DNA from: a virus
Strand: one strand, 5' to 3'
IMG/VR virus record: IMGVR_UViG_3300018476_000030
Span: 1-32,102 of that record
DNA length: 32,102 nt
Shown here: in pieces, positions 8,044-17,310 of the stretch
Layout of the letters: each line of letters begins with the position of its first letter
Numbering within the stretch: position 1 is the first letter of the stretch
The notes under the pieces: generated by a model
The model's input: only the letters and a program-made list of their open reading frames with translations
Databases searched by the model: none
What the model was told of the DNA's origin: nothing
Made by a program: the position numbers and the translations under genes

Positions 8044-9967
8044 TACATCACCGCTCCCACGACGCACGAGACCGCCGTCTGGTATTCGCGTTCCTTGATG
8101 TCGAGGTCTTCCATCTTGGCCCGCGCCTCGGGGTCGACCTTGGCGATGGTTTCGCTGTCGAGCAGCGCCTTGGCCTGCTGCAGGACGGCCTTGTCTTCAG
8201 GCGATTCGCCCGGCGCCTTGGCCGCGGCAGGGCGGGCTTCCGGTTCCGGCGGTGCCGGCCGTGGCGCCTGCATGGGGTTGTAGGCACCGCCTCGAGCTTC
8301 GCCATCGCCGCCTTGACCGGCGCCTGGTCGGCGACGTCGAGGTCCATGATCTTGGCGAGCTCGCCGTTGAAGTCGTCGATCGCCTGCTGCCACGCCGCCC
8401 TGTCTTCCGGCGCCGCCTCGTCGCGCATGCGCTCGTACTCGGGGATCTGCTCCTGCAGTTCACGCACCCGTGAGACGTCCTCGGGCGAGAGCTTGCTCTC
8501 GACGCGGGCGAAGGTGTCGGCGGCAGCCGCCTCCGAGAGGAAGGTATCGGCCTGGGCGCGGGCGGCCTCGGCGGCGCGGGTGGCGGCAGTCACCTCCTCG
8601 CCGGCCCGCATCATCACCTTGTTGATCTCGGGAATCAGTTCGCGCAGTTCGAGGTCGGCCTGGGCCGCCTGCTGGCGCATGCTCTGGGAGACGGTGGTCT
8701 CTTCCAGCGGTTGCCCCGCCTCCATCGCTGCCTTGCGGGCGACCGCGTCGTCATGGATCAGGTGCGCCATGCGGGCAGAGGCGCCCAGCCTCTCGGCAAC
8801 CTCCTGGGTGGCGCCGCCGGCGTTGGCGATGGCTGCGTCGGCGGCGTCCGCCCGCTCCTTCAGCCTGGCGATGGTGGCGTCGTCGGGCGCCAGGGTGGCC
8901 CGCGCCTCGTCGCGCCACGCCACCGCCTGATCATAGCGCTGCATCAGCTCGGGCTCGAGCCGACGGGCCGCGTCGTGCAGGGTGGGGATGCCGGCATCGA
9001 CGTCGACGTTGGGCGAGGCCGCCCGGCCCAATGCTGCGGCCGACGTCGCCTGGTCGGTCGCCACCTCCATCTGGGCCGGGCTGATGCGCAGCGGGTTCTT
9101 GTTGCCGTAGAGGTTGGCCTCCTCCATGACGCGGGCCGAATCGAGCGCGGCCGGCGGGATCTCGACGCCCCGGCTGGCGAGCTTGAGGATGCCGAGGTGG
9201 GCCGCCCGAAAGACACCGCCCAGGAGGGCACCACCGGCGCCGGCCGAGATGATCTCCTCGAGGATCTGCGCGTTGGTCTGCTCGGTGCCGAACTGCTTGC
9301 GCGTGTTGAAGTCGACGATGGTCGCGAGCGACTGCGCCGCGGCCTGCGTTCCGCCCTGGAACAGCGCCTCCCTGGCAACGTTCTTGGCGAAGGCGGCGAC
9401 GCTTGCCTCGGCCACCGCCGTGCCCATGCGGGTCACCGGGATGAACGACGACATGATGCCGTGCGGGCTCACCGTCTCGCCGGCCATCGAGCCGAGGAAG
9501 CCGCCGAGGCCACCGCCGGTCCCGCTCATGCGCTCGTCGCGGGCGCGGGCTTCCCCGCTTTGAGAGGCGATCGAGGCGTCAATGCTGTCGACGTCGAGGT
9601 AGTCCTGCGGCAGGCCGCCCAGTTGCTCCATGCCGGCCTTGGCGTTGCGGGTTGCCGTGCGCAGCTTCTCGAGCCGCTTGGCGTAGATGACCGTGGTCGG
9701 CTGGCCGAGGTTCTCGCGGATCTCGTCGGAGGTCGGCGCATTGTCGTAGGGATTCTTGAGCCGCTCGCCGGTCATGGCGTGGAGGTCGTCGATGATCTTG
9801 TCGGCCCTGGTCCTGCGCGCCGTCTGGACGTTCCAGTAGCGGTCGTCGGTCTGGGCGGCCCCCCACGCCGCGCTGAAGCGCTCGCTGTTGGTCGACGGCA
9901 GGGCGCTGAGATCGGGCGTCGTCTGCGCGGTGTCGGCGGTGCTCTCCATCAGGCCGAGGACGCTCAT
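8043..9967 (-). CDS. internal virion protein, apparently frameshifted near its 3' end
   Basis: ATG at 9967 overlaps the previous stop (ATGA). The first 565 codons encode a helical, alanine-rich protein with a glycine-rich hydrophobic stretch (GGLGGFLGSMAGETV, SSFIPVTRMG) typical of ejection proteins. After codon 562-565 (VPTTP, about 8284-8273) the same frame becomes an arginine-rich nonsense tail ending at 8048. The -1 frame instead gives an ordinary sequence (MQAPRPAPPEPEARP, then EDKAVLQQAKALLDSETIAK and a VVGAVM end) whose TAA at 8043-8045 makes a TAATG junction with the next gene. A one-base correction at the C4 run (G4 at 8274-8277 on the plus strand) gives a 641-aa product. Whether this is an assembly error, a mutation or programmed slippage is undecided. 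Confidence 0.72.
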
Positions 9968-12900
9968 GGCGAGGCCCCGCCCGGCTCAGTCGGAACGATG
10001 ACGGGAATCCCTCGCGTCGTTCTCGGCATGGCCGGCGCGTTAGGCCGTGTCGGCACGTTCGACGTGTCGCCCCTGGCAATCAGCGGCTTGATGTCGACGA
10101 TCCACGGCTGGCCGGTGTTATCGTCGATCAGCTCGGCGCCGCGGCCCGACTTCAGGGGATCGGGAATGCGGACCTTGTACTTGCCGTCGCCGGCCGGCAC
10201 GAACTCGCCCTTCTGGCGCACGACCTCGGCGGTGATCGGCTGGCCCTGTGCCGTCGGCCGCAGGTTGGCGACGTCGGCCGCCGTGATCGCCGCGACGCCG
10301 TTCCTGAACTGGTAGGGCTCGATCTCCCGCGGGATGATCGTGGCCGCCCCGTTGTGGTCCATCGTCTTGCCAACGATCTCCTCGATCGCCTGGTTCAGTT
10401 TAGCCGTGACGATGCTCGTGCGATCGGGATTGCCCGCCGTCAGCGCCACGTAGTTGGCCATGATGGCGTTGTTCTGCAGGGCCACGGTCTCGGGCCTCAT
10501 GCCAGCCCGCGCCTGAACCAGCCTGGTGTCGATGGTCGACTGCAGAAGCTTGTCGTCGCCGATCCGGGTCTTGCCGTCCTGGCCGCCCTGGGTCAGCCAG
10601 GTCATGCCGGTGATGACGCGGTCGGCGATCTCTTTGTCGTTCGGCTGGCCACGGCCATAGAGGCCGAGCGCCGCCGCCATGGAGTCCGACACCACGTCCT
10701 TCTTCGACATCTGGTTGCCGATCAGGGCGATCGCCTCGGTCGGCACGGAGACGGCGAGCCTGGCCAGGAACTGCTGTTTCTCCTGGGGCTTCATGCCCTC
10801 GAGCCTCTGGGTGATCGAGCTCATCTCGTCGGGCGTGAAGAAGTTGTTCGGCAGGTTGGTGGTGCCGTCGCGGGTCACCGCCGCCACCCGGAGGTCGGCC
10901 AGGCGCTTGGTCGCCCACATCTGCAGGTTTTGGCCGTTCATGTTGATGTCGAACGACTGAAGCTGGATGCGGCCGATGCCCTCGGTCGCCCCCAGCGGGT
11001 TCTTGTCCCAGTTTTGCCGGTTCGCCTCCTCGTTCTTGTTGAGGAACCGCAGGGCCTCGGACTGGGTGCGGGTGATCGGTAGCCCCAGTTCCTGCTGGTT
11101 CTTGATCTTCTCCTCGAGTTCGCGAGTCTTCCTCTCGCGGTCGAGCGGCGGCAGCTTGGAGTCCCTGAACCCCTCGACTGCTCCCACGAACTGCTCGTGG
11201 AGTGCCCTCGCCTTCCGGCGATCGCCGGCCGCAAGGGCATGGTCGATGGCGTCGTCCATGTTGCGCTCGAAGGACCTCGGATCGCCACCGGCGGCGATGC
11301 CGTCGTTGTAGGTCTTCTCCGCATCGGCCGACGCCTTCAGGTTATCGATGCGGTTCTGTGCCGCCAGGCGCCGCGCCTCGGTGAGATCGGCTGTATGCTG
11401 GGCATGTTGCTGGGCCGCTATCTTCCCGCCGGCACCGGGCAGCAGCATGCTGGCAGCAGATCGCTGTTCCGGCGGGTTCTTGGCGTCCTCGATCAGCTGG
11501 CTCTCCTTGTCGGCCAGGACCTGGAAGGTCGCCGCACTCGAGCCATCGCCGGTCGCCGTGAACTGGTCGGCAATCGTCTGGAACGTGCCCGGCTTGTACT
11601 TGCCGGTACTGAGGTCGATGCCGGCCTTCTCCGCCGCGTCGGCCGCCGACTTGCGCTGCTCGCGGACGATGGCGTCCTGGTTGCCCATGCGCTGGTCGAT
11701 GATCGACAACTGTCGCGCCTTGATCTCGGGATCGATCTTCAGGTTGTTGACGATCGACTCCCGGTACCTGAACTGGGCGATGCGCGTCTCGGCGTGCTGG
11801 TCGCCGCTTGGCTGCTGGGGGGTCGAGGCTGTCGATTGCCAGATCCCCACCGTCTCGGCGATGGAAGCCGGCGGCTTGCCCCACGTCGCCCGCGGGCCGC
11901 CGCGTGTATCGACGTGCAGATGGCCGGCATAGAAGCCGATACCGCCGACCCGCGGATCGGACAGGAATTGATTGTAGACCTTGAGCTTCTGTTCCTCGGT
12001 CAGGCCGGCGAGCGAGATGTCGATCGCCTTGCCCGGCGACAGGTGCTGGCTGCCGGTGGCGCCGCCCACTGCCTTGTTATGGTCCGGGTCACGGTCGGCG
12101 CTGGTGATCGTCAACGGGAAGCCGAGTGACTTCTCGGCATCGGCACGCACGCCGCCGACATCACCGCCCGTGCCGCCGCCCATCGTCGGCATGTTGATGG
12201 AGACGTCTCTCTCGGCCGTGACCTGCTTGGTGCGGTCGGCCGCCATGACGCTCATCGCCCTGGTGTCCTGGGCGTTGAGGCGGCCCTTGGTCGCCTCGAA
12301 CAGGGCGAGACCCGACTGCATGTCCTTCTGCATCGCGATTTCGATCTTGGTGCGATAGACGTTCGAGCCGAAGTCGACCTTCATCTTCGCGGCGACGTCG
12401 GCGCCGAGCCAGCCGCCGGCGACGCGGCCGTCGATTGCGTCGTTGGCTTGCTGGATGATCATCTCGGTCAGGCGCGGGTCGGCGGCATCGACCGCCTGCT
12501 TGTTGTACTGGTCGATGTTGCCGATCAGCTTGCCGACCTGGTCCTTCGACTCCAGGCCGAAGGCGGCGTTCTGGGTCGCCGCCCGGCGCATCGCGATCTG
12601 GTTGGGCAGCGCGGCGTCGACCGCGGCGCGCACCGTCGGGTTGACGTCCATCGCCGCGAACTCGTCGCGTATCCTGGCGGCGCGGGCGTCGTAGTCCTCG
12701 GTCGCCTTCTGCCGGTCGGCGATCTTGGAGGACTCGAACTCGGCCTCGTGCAGCTTCTTGGACAGCTCGGCCTGGTGGTCGGCCGCGTTGACGTTGAGCT
12801 TGGCCTTGACGTACTGCTCGGCGAACTGCTCGCCGTAGGCCGCCAGCTTCTCGCCCGAGCGCTGCGCCGACTGGTAGGCCCCGGCCTCGATCGACGCTGC

Positions 12901-13026
12901 CGATCCCAGCGCCTGCGAGGGGTCGGCGGGAGCGCGGATGTCGACCTGCGGCGAGACACGCGGCTGCGACCCGCCGGTCGAGGGAACGGCGCCGGGGCTC
13001 GTGACGATCTGCGGGATGACGGCCAT
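9964..13026 (-). CDS. internal virion protein with M15 peptidase domain
   Basis: 1020 aa, ATG at 13026 in a TGATG overlap with the previous stop. Residues about 290-385 match a zinc-dependent M15 (VanY/D-Ala-D-Ala carboxypeptidase-like) domain: TSADRDPDHN, then GSQHLSPGKAIDIS with the His (about 328) and Asp (about 336) ligands, and GHLHVDTR with the final His (about 371). This is probably a virion-associated peptidoglycan-cutting activity that locally opens the wall during DNA entry. The rest is long, charged and helical (for example QYVKAKLNVNAADHQAELSK), fitting a core protein. The position corresponds to T7 gp15/gp16, where a different muralytic domain is used. The role in entry is inferred from family and position. 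Confidence 0.82.
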   Translation of the reverse strand: MAVIPQIVTSPGAVPSTGGSQPRVSPQVDIRAPADPSQALGSAASIEAGAYQSAQRSGEKLAAYGEQFAEQYVKAKLNVNAADHQAELSKKLHEAEFESSKIADRQKATEDYDARAARIRDEFAAMDVNPTVRAAVDAALPNQIAMRRAATQNAAFGLESKDQVGKLIGNIDQYNKQAVDAADPRLTEMIIQQANDAIDGRVAGGWLGADVAAKMKVDFGSNVYRTKIEIAMQKDMQSGLALFEATKGRLNAQDTRAMSVMAADRTKQVTAERDVSINMPTMGGGTGGDVGGVRADAEKSLGFPLTITSADRDPDHNKAVGGATGSQHLSPGKAIDISLAGLTEEQKLKVYNQFLSDPRVGGIGFYAGHLHVDTRGGPRATWGKPPASIAETVGIWQSTASTPQQPSGDQHAETRIAQFRYRESIVNNLKIDPEIKARQLSIIDQRMGNQDAIVREQRKSAADAAEKAGIDLSTGKYKPGTFQTIADQFTATGDGSSAATFQVLADKESQLIEDAKNPPEQRSAASMLLPGAGGKIAAQQHAQHTADLTEARRLAAQNRIDNLKASADAEKTYNDGIAAGGDPRSFERNMDDAIDHALAAGDRRKARALHEQFVGAVEGFRDSKLPPLDRERKTRELEEKIKNQQELGLPITRTQSEALRFLNKNEEANRQNWDKNPLGATEGIGRIQLQSFDINMNGQNLQMWATKRLADLRVAAVTRDGTTNLPNNFFTPDEMSSITQRLEGMKPQEKQQFLARLAVSVPTEAIALIGNQMSKKDVVSDSMAAALGLYGRGQPNDKEIADRVITGMTWLTQGGQDGKTRIGDDKLLQSTIDTRLVQARAGMRPETVALQNNAIMANYVALTAGNPDRTSIVTAKLNQAIEEIVGKTMDHNGAATIIPREIEPYQFRNGVAAITAADVANLRPTAQGQPITAEVVRQKGEFVPAGDGKYKVRIPDPLKSGRGAELIDDNTGQPWIVDIKPLIARGDTSNVPTRPNAPAMPRTTRGIPVIVPTEPGGASP

Positions 13027-13787
13027 CAGAAGCTCGATCCAACGCCACTGGTCTGGCCGACGCCGGTCGGCAGACGCGCAGTGGCCTGAGAGTTGGTGGC
13101 TGCGGTGTCGCCGGTGGGCGTCGCCGTCTGCGGTCCAGGCGGGAAGGCCTTGACGGCCATTTCGCCGACCTTGGCGAGCCCGGTCAGCAGGGTCGTGCCG
13201 GCGCCCATGGTGGCCGCCTCGGACGCCGCCGTGCCGCCGGCATAGAGCGCCGCCGCGCCGATCTGGGCGGACTGCCGCTCGGCCACCGCCATCGCCCGGT
13301 AGATGGTCGCCTGGCTGTGCGCCGCCTGGGTCTCGAACTTCGCCTGCTGGCGGATGTCGCCGGCCTGCACCCTGGCGCCGTAGACTGCGAGGTTGGCCTG
13401 CAACTGGCCCTCGGTGGCGATGTCGTTCAGGACCCACAGCGAGGAGCCGCCCGACACCCCCGACGCCCCGTAGGCCGCCGTTGCCCGGCCCATCACCCGC
13501 GAGGTCGAGCGCGAGATGATCTCGGCCTGCGCCGCCGCCTCGGCCTCGACGCGGTTGGCCCGCGCCATGGCGAAGCCTTCGTTGGTCGTTGCCGCCCACT
13601 CGGTCAGGCCCGCCTTGTACTCGGCGATGGTGGCGTTGGTCTCGCCCCGGTAGGTGACGCCCGCCGCCTGGATGCCGGCCGCCCGGTTGGCCGCCACCCC
13701 CTGCTGCTGCTGGGCCATGGCCGACCCCGCCGAGCCGGCCAGCGAGGTGACCATGCCGGCGATGGCAGAGATGCTTGCAGCGTCCAT
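13026..13787 (-). CDS. internal virion protein, gp14-like
   Basis: 253 aa. The N-terminus (ISAIAGMVTSLAGSAGSAMA) is small-residue-rich and weakly hydrophobic, followed by a long alanine-rich helical region (about 60-180) and a hydrophobic patch (AALYAGGTAASEAATMGAG). The C-terminal 40 residues are Thr/Pro/Gly-rich and probably disordered. Size, composition and place directly after the nozzle gene match the first ejection protein of T7-like virions (gp14 role: forms the outer-membrane part of the entry channel). The assignment is positional; there is no diagnostic motif. Confidence 0.68.
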   Translation of the reverse strand: MDAASISAIAGMVTSLAGSAGSAMAQQQQGVAANRAAGIQAAGVTYRGETNATIAEYKAGLTEWAATTNEGFAMARANRVEAEAAAQAEIISRSTSRVMGRATAAYGASGVSGGSSLWVLNDIATEGQLQANLAVYGARVQAGDIRQQAKFETQAAHSQATIYRAMAVAERQSAQIGAAALYAGGTAASEAATMGAGTTLLTGLAKVGEMAVKAFPPGPQTATPTGDTAATNSQATARLPTGVGQTSGVGSSF

Positions 13788-13788
13788 G

Positions 13789-16167
13789 TCAGCCGCCTCC
13801 CGGCAGTTCGCCGACGTCGGCGGAGGCCAGGATCGCCAGCACCGTGGTCGGGTACGGCCCCTCGCCCTTGATGACGATCTGGCCTTCCTGGTCGTGGCCG
13901 CCCGGCATCGGCAGGCGGTAGATGCCCGATTCGAGCGGCGGCGCCTCGCCCATCACGTCGAGCGTGTTGCGCGTCGGCAGGCTGTCGGTCTCGTCGACGA
14001 CGCGGCCGGTGTATTCGTCGGTGATCTGGCGGCCATACTCACAGCCCAGCGACTGGTAGAGCCGCAGCCACAGGGTCGCGACGGTCTTGGCGTGGCCCTG
14101 GCTGTCGGCCGCCTGGCGGGGCGCCCACGGCATCGAGACCAGGCGATAGCGGATCGGCAGGCCGATGATCGCGGCCGAGGCCTGGCCGCGCGACGGATCG
14201 ATGGTGACCGCGCCGCCGACCACGGTCTCGACGCCGAAATCGGCCCCGTCGCCCAGGATCTGGACCTGCTCGCCCTCGAGATGGTCGAGGCCCGAGAAGG
14301 TGTCGTTCTGCGGCGCCATCGACCAGCTGTCGGGAGGGGCCGGCTTGAGGTTGGTCGGGCTGTGGTACCACAGGCCCTTAACCACGGTGGACGAGGTGAA
14401 CTCGGTGACGATGGCCGAGCCGTCGTTGTAGCGGATGATCGAGCCGACATCGCCGGCCACGAAGGGTGTCGCCCCCGTGACGGTGAAGGTGACCACGACC
14501 TGGCTCAGACCGTCGCTCTTGGCGACCGTGTCGGCGACCAGGGTGCCCGGCGGGAGGTCGAGTTCGGACTGGAGCGCCAGGTCCATGAAGCAGGCCTGGC
14601 CCTGCGACTGGTCGTCGAAGTACTTGGCCATGACCTCGACCGTGCGGGCGACCTGGCCGTCGATGGTGCGCTTCACCACCAGCCACAGTTCGTCGTAGGT
14701 GTTGTCCTGGGCCGGCATGCAGGCGATCGATTCGACGACCGGGTGGCCGGTGTAGTAGTCGCCGCCCATGCGGTGTCGGTGCCAGCCCTGGACCGCCTGC
14801 TCGGGCAGGTAGGTGAGGCCAATCAGCCCGCCATCCTCCTTGATCGCCCAGATGATGCTGTAGGGCCGTTTCTGGTAGGCGAGGTCGACGATGCCCGAGC
14901 GCGTCAGATGCTCGCTCTCGACGGATTTATCCGCGCCGATGTAGCCGTCCGACTGCCAGTTGAAGGCCCACTCGTAGAGCTTGCGCCCGCCGAACGAGGC
15001 GAAGATCACCGCCTTGTTGACGCGCAGCGCCGTCGAGTAGGCGCGGCTGCCGATGTTGGTCTCGCGGAACGCCTGGACGCTGGTCGGCGTCAGGGCCTGG
15101 GCCGAGCCGCCGGCCTGGACGACCTGCTCGGAGCCGTCGTTGCCGATCGCCAGTTGCGGCGTGCGCGCCGAGCCGGCGGCGACCAGCCAGCGGGCAGCGT
15201 TGACCTGGTCGTCGACGATGATCCACGACACCGCGGCGTTGTCGACCACGGTGCCATCGCTCAACGTCGGCGCGAAGTTGGTGAAGTCATTGGTCTGGCT
15301 GCCGTCGACGCGGGAGGGCTGCAGGTTGGTCGACGAGAAGAACAGGCGCTGCTGCCAGAAGCTCACGAGCCACGGCCAGTTGCCGGGATACCACGCCCCC
15401 ATGCGCCAGTTGCCGGTCGGGCCGACATTGTCGAGCGGATGGGTCGCGCCATTGGAGACCGGCCCCATGACGGTCCCGTTGGCGGTGGCGGCGCCGGTCA
15501 CCGCCGTGATCTGAATCCAGCCCCACGCCGTGGTCCCGGAATACCGCACATAGCGGCCGACGTCGTTGGCGTTGAGGCCAGCACCATTGTTGAGCCCGGC
15601 CACCGAGGACCAGACCATGGTGATGTCGCCGCTCGTGGCGCTGACTGTCAGGGTGCCCTGGTTGGGCTTGGCGTCCTGGTAGGGCCCGTCGAGCGTCACG
15701 AACGGCGCGATCGTCCAGCTTGTGTGCGAGGACCGCGTGATCGTCCTGGGCTGATGGTTGGGATGGGTGATGTAGAGGACGTCGGCCGACTGGGCGTGGC
15801 CAAGCTCGAAGACCTGCGCGCCCGTCCATGGCGTGACGATCTCGATGGGATTGTCGGAGCCGTCGACCACCGGGAAGCGGTCGCGGTAGATCCGCATGTA
15901 GCCGTGGCCGAACTCGAGGATGTAGGCCTGCGTCACCGAGAACTGGAACGGGATCAGCCGGCACCTTCCGTTGGTGTCGTCGGTCTGGAACTTGGTGTAG
16001 GCCGAGAACAGCGTGCCGGGCCGCCGCGTGACGCCGCCCTGCAGCATCACCACCATGTTGATCAGGGTCTCGCAGCCGTTGAAATAGCCCTCGTAGTCGG
16101 TGCGGCCACGCAGCCGCGGCGACAGCTCGCCTTTCGTGAACGACGTAAGCTCGAGGTCCTGACGCAC
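13789..16167 (-). CDS. tail nozzle protein (T7 gp12 / tail tubular B-like)
   Basis: 792 aa, GTG start at 16167 with AGGAACTAGCGC before it and only 3 nt after the adaptor stop. The N-terminus LTSFTKGELSPRLRGRTDYE is the 'F..GElSp.l.gR.D...Y' opening typical of podovirus nozzle proteins, followed by NMVVMLQGGVTRRPGTLF, also characteristic. The remainder is beta-rich with many aromatic residues, consistent with the stacked beta-propeller-like nozzle that closes the tail. It works with the adaptor encoded just upstream. Length fits the family. Confidence 0.88.
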   Translation of the reverse strand: MRQDLELTSFTKGELSPRLRGRTDYEGYFNGCETLINMVVMLQGGVTRRPGTLFSAYTKFQTDDTNGRCRLIPFQFSVTQAYILEFGHGYMRIYRDRFPVVDGSDNPIEIVTPWTGAQVFELGHAQSADVLYITHPNHQPRTITRSSHTSWTIAPFVTLDGPYQDAKPNQGTLTVSATSGDITMVWSSVAGLNNGAGLNANDVGRYVRYSGTTAWGWIQITAVTGAATANGTVMGPVSNGATHPLDNVGPTGNWRMGAWYPGNWPWLVSFWQQRLFFSSTNLQPSRVDGSQTNDFTNFAPTLSDGTVVDNAAVSWIIVDDQVNAARWLVAAGSARTPQLAIGNDGSEQVVQAGGSAQALTPTSVQAFRETNIGSRAYSTALRVNKAVIFASFGGRKLYEWAFNWQSDGYIGADKSVESEHLTRSGIVDLAYQKRPYSIIWAIKEDGGLIGLTYLPEQAVQGWHRHRMGGDYYTGHPVVESIACMPAQDNTYDELWLVVKRTIDGQVARTVEVMAKYFDDQSQGQACFMDLALQSELDLPPGTLVADTVAKSDGLSQVVVTFTVTGATPFVAGDVGSIIRYNDGSAIVTEFTSSTVVKGLWYHSPTNLKPAPPDSWSMAPQNDTFSGLDHLEGEQVQILGDGADFGVETVVGGAVTIDPSRGQASAAIIGLPIRYRLVSMPWAPRQAADSQGHAKTVATLWLRLYQSLGCEYGRQITDEYTGRVVDETDSLPTRNTLDVMGEAPPLESGIYRLPMPGGHDQEGQIVIKGEGPYPTTVLAILASADVGELPGGG

Positions 16168-16170
16168 GCG

Positions 16171-16749
16171 CTAGTTCCTGGACCACAGCAGGACGTCGAC
16201 GTTCCACTCACGCGGGGAGGCCTCCTGGGCGTTGATGGTGCGGGCGAGGTCGAGCTTGCCCGACATCAGGCGCAGGGACAGCTCGACACGCGACGGGTTC
16301 TGGGTGATCGGCAGGCCGATCTCGGCCGCCAGGTGGTAGGCGATGACGTGGATCATCGCCGGGTCCATGCGGGCGTAGTCCTGGAGGTCGTAGATGTACT
16401 CGCAGTCGAGCGCGCCCTGGCGCATCGTGTAGACGTGGCCGTCCATGATCTCCCAGATGCCCATCACCTCGGTCATCTCGTCTTCGTTGTAGAAGCGGAT
16501 GAAGTCGGCCGGCAGCGGGTATTTGCTCGTCCAGTTGAACAGCGGCGCGGTCGCGCTTGCGGCCAGTTGCGCCTGCTTCTTGGCGCTGCGCCACGGGTGG
16601 GAGCGCAGGACGAAGCGGCGGACGTCGTCGAGCCGGGCGTTGACCAGGGTGGCGTTCTTGTTGTTCTCGGTCAGCACCGTGATCGGCTTCTCGCCCAAGG
16701 CGATGAGGGCGATGTTCGCCACCGACGTCGCACTGTCACCCTGTGCCAT
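16171..16749 (-). CDS. tail-tube adaptor protein (T7 gp11 / tail tubular A-like)
   Basis: 192 aa. Recognised by ANIALIALGEKPITVLTENN at residues about 11-30, VRRFVLRSHPWRSAKKQAQL at about 43-62, and KYPLPADFIRFYN. This pattern ('NiaL..lGe.pI', 'vLr.hPW..A', 'y.lPaD.lr') marks the ring protein that joins the portal to the tail nozzle. The ATG at 16749 is preceded by GAGGAGGCTTC, a strong ribosome binding site, directly after the intrinsic terminator at 16761-16795. It is the first gene of the tail and ejection block. Confidence 0.88.
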   Translation of the reverse strand: MAQGDSATSVANIALIALGEKPITVLTENNKNATLVNARLDDVRRFVLRSHPWRSAKKQAQLAASATAPLFNWTSKYPLPADFIRFYNEDEMTEVMGIWEIMDGHVYTMRQGALDCEYIYDLQDYARMDPAMIHVIAYHLAAEIGLPITQNPSRVELSLRLMSGKLDLARTINAQEASPREWNVDVLLWSRN

Positions 16750-16760
16750 GAAGCCTCCTC

Positions 16761-16795
16761 AAAAAAACGGCCGGGGCGCGTATCGACCCCGGCCG
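16761..16795 (-). terminator. intrinsic terminator between capsid and tail genes
   Basis: Read on the minus strand, a perfect 9-bp stem CGGCCGGGG / CCCCGGCCG (plus-strand arms 16768-16776 and 16787-16795) with a 10-nt loop is followed at once by seven T residues (16767-16761). This is a canonical rho-independent terminator. It lies after the capsid accessory gene and before the adaptor gene and would lower expression of tail genes relative to the capsid. Confidence 0.88.
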
Positions 16796-16820
16796 AGACC
16801 CCTCTAACCAAAGGAGACTT

Positions 16821-17297
16821 TTAGACGCCGGGGTCCTGGTAGAGGACGCTCACCACGAGCGTGCCGGACGCCGGCAGAGCCGCCGCGGCAACCGTCATGA
16901 TGACGTCCTCGTAGGCCGTGCTGGCGACCGCCAGGTAGTCGTAGCAGGTCGTCAGCAGCGCCCCGTGCGAGGTCGCGTTGAGCTTCTGGGTTGCCGTGTC
17001 GACGGCGGTGAACACCGCGGCGGCGGTAAAGCGCGCCGTGTTGTTCATGTCACCGAAGGCGACGGTCGCCGAGCCGAGCGAGACCGAGCTGTTGATCACG
17101 ATCCCGAGCAGCGCGCTGCCGTAGGGGATGCGGGCGATCGGGATGTTGACGCCCGATGCCTGCGACGCGAGCGTGATGCGCTCGGTCCAGACGTGCGGCT
17201 TGGCCCCGACCAGCTGGTTGGGAAGGGTCTGCAGGCCGCCACCCGTGTTGGCGAGGATCATCGCCATGTTGGTGCCGGCAACGATTGAAATTGCCAT
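16821..17297 (-). CDS. capsid-associated structural protein
   Basis: 158 aa starting MAISIVAGTNMAMILANTGG. The ATG at 17297 has GGGAGG nine bases upstream, so I prefer it to a start 21 codons earlier inside the capsid gene. The sequence is a run of short beta strands (ARIPYGSALLGIVINSSVSL, then ATVAFGDMNN and VIMTVAAAALPASGTLVVSV), a pattern seen in small proteins that follow the capsid gene in many phages and are suspected to decorate the head. The gene lies between the major capsid gene and the terminator, so it is probably made at capsid-like levels. A decoration role is an inference. Confidence 0.75.
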   Translation of the reverse strand: MAISIVAGTNMAMILANTGGGLQTLPNQLVGAKPHVWTERITLASQASGVNIPIARIPYGSALLGIVINSSVSLGSATVAFGDMNNTARFTAAAVFTAVDTATQKLNATSHGALLTTCYDYLAVASTAYEDVIMTVAAAALPASGTLVVSVLYQDPGV

Positions 17298-17310
17298 GTG
17301 TCTGACCTCC

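Noticed and set aside
8043-8273. Independent 76-aa gene starting at ATG 8273
   Set aside because: No stop in the upstream frame nearby and no ribosome binding site; the sequence reads better as the displaced C-terminus of the gene at 8043-9967.
13654-16824. Very long plus-strand open frame (1056 codons) opposite nozzle and adaptor genes
   Set aside because: It is an antisense shadow typical of GC-rich DNA: the minus-strand genes have recognisable families, while this translation is Arg/Gly/Val/Asp-rich with no motif.
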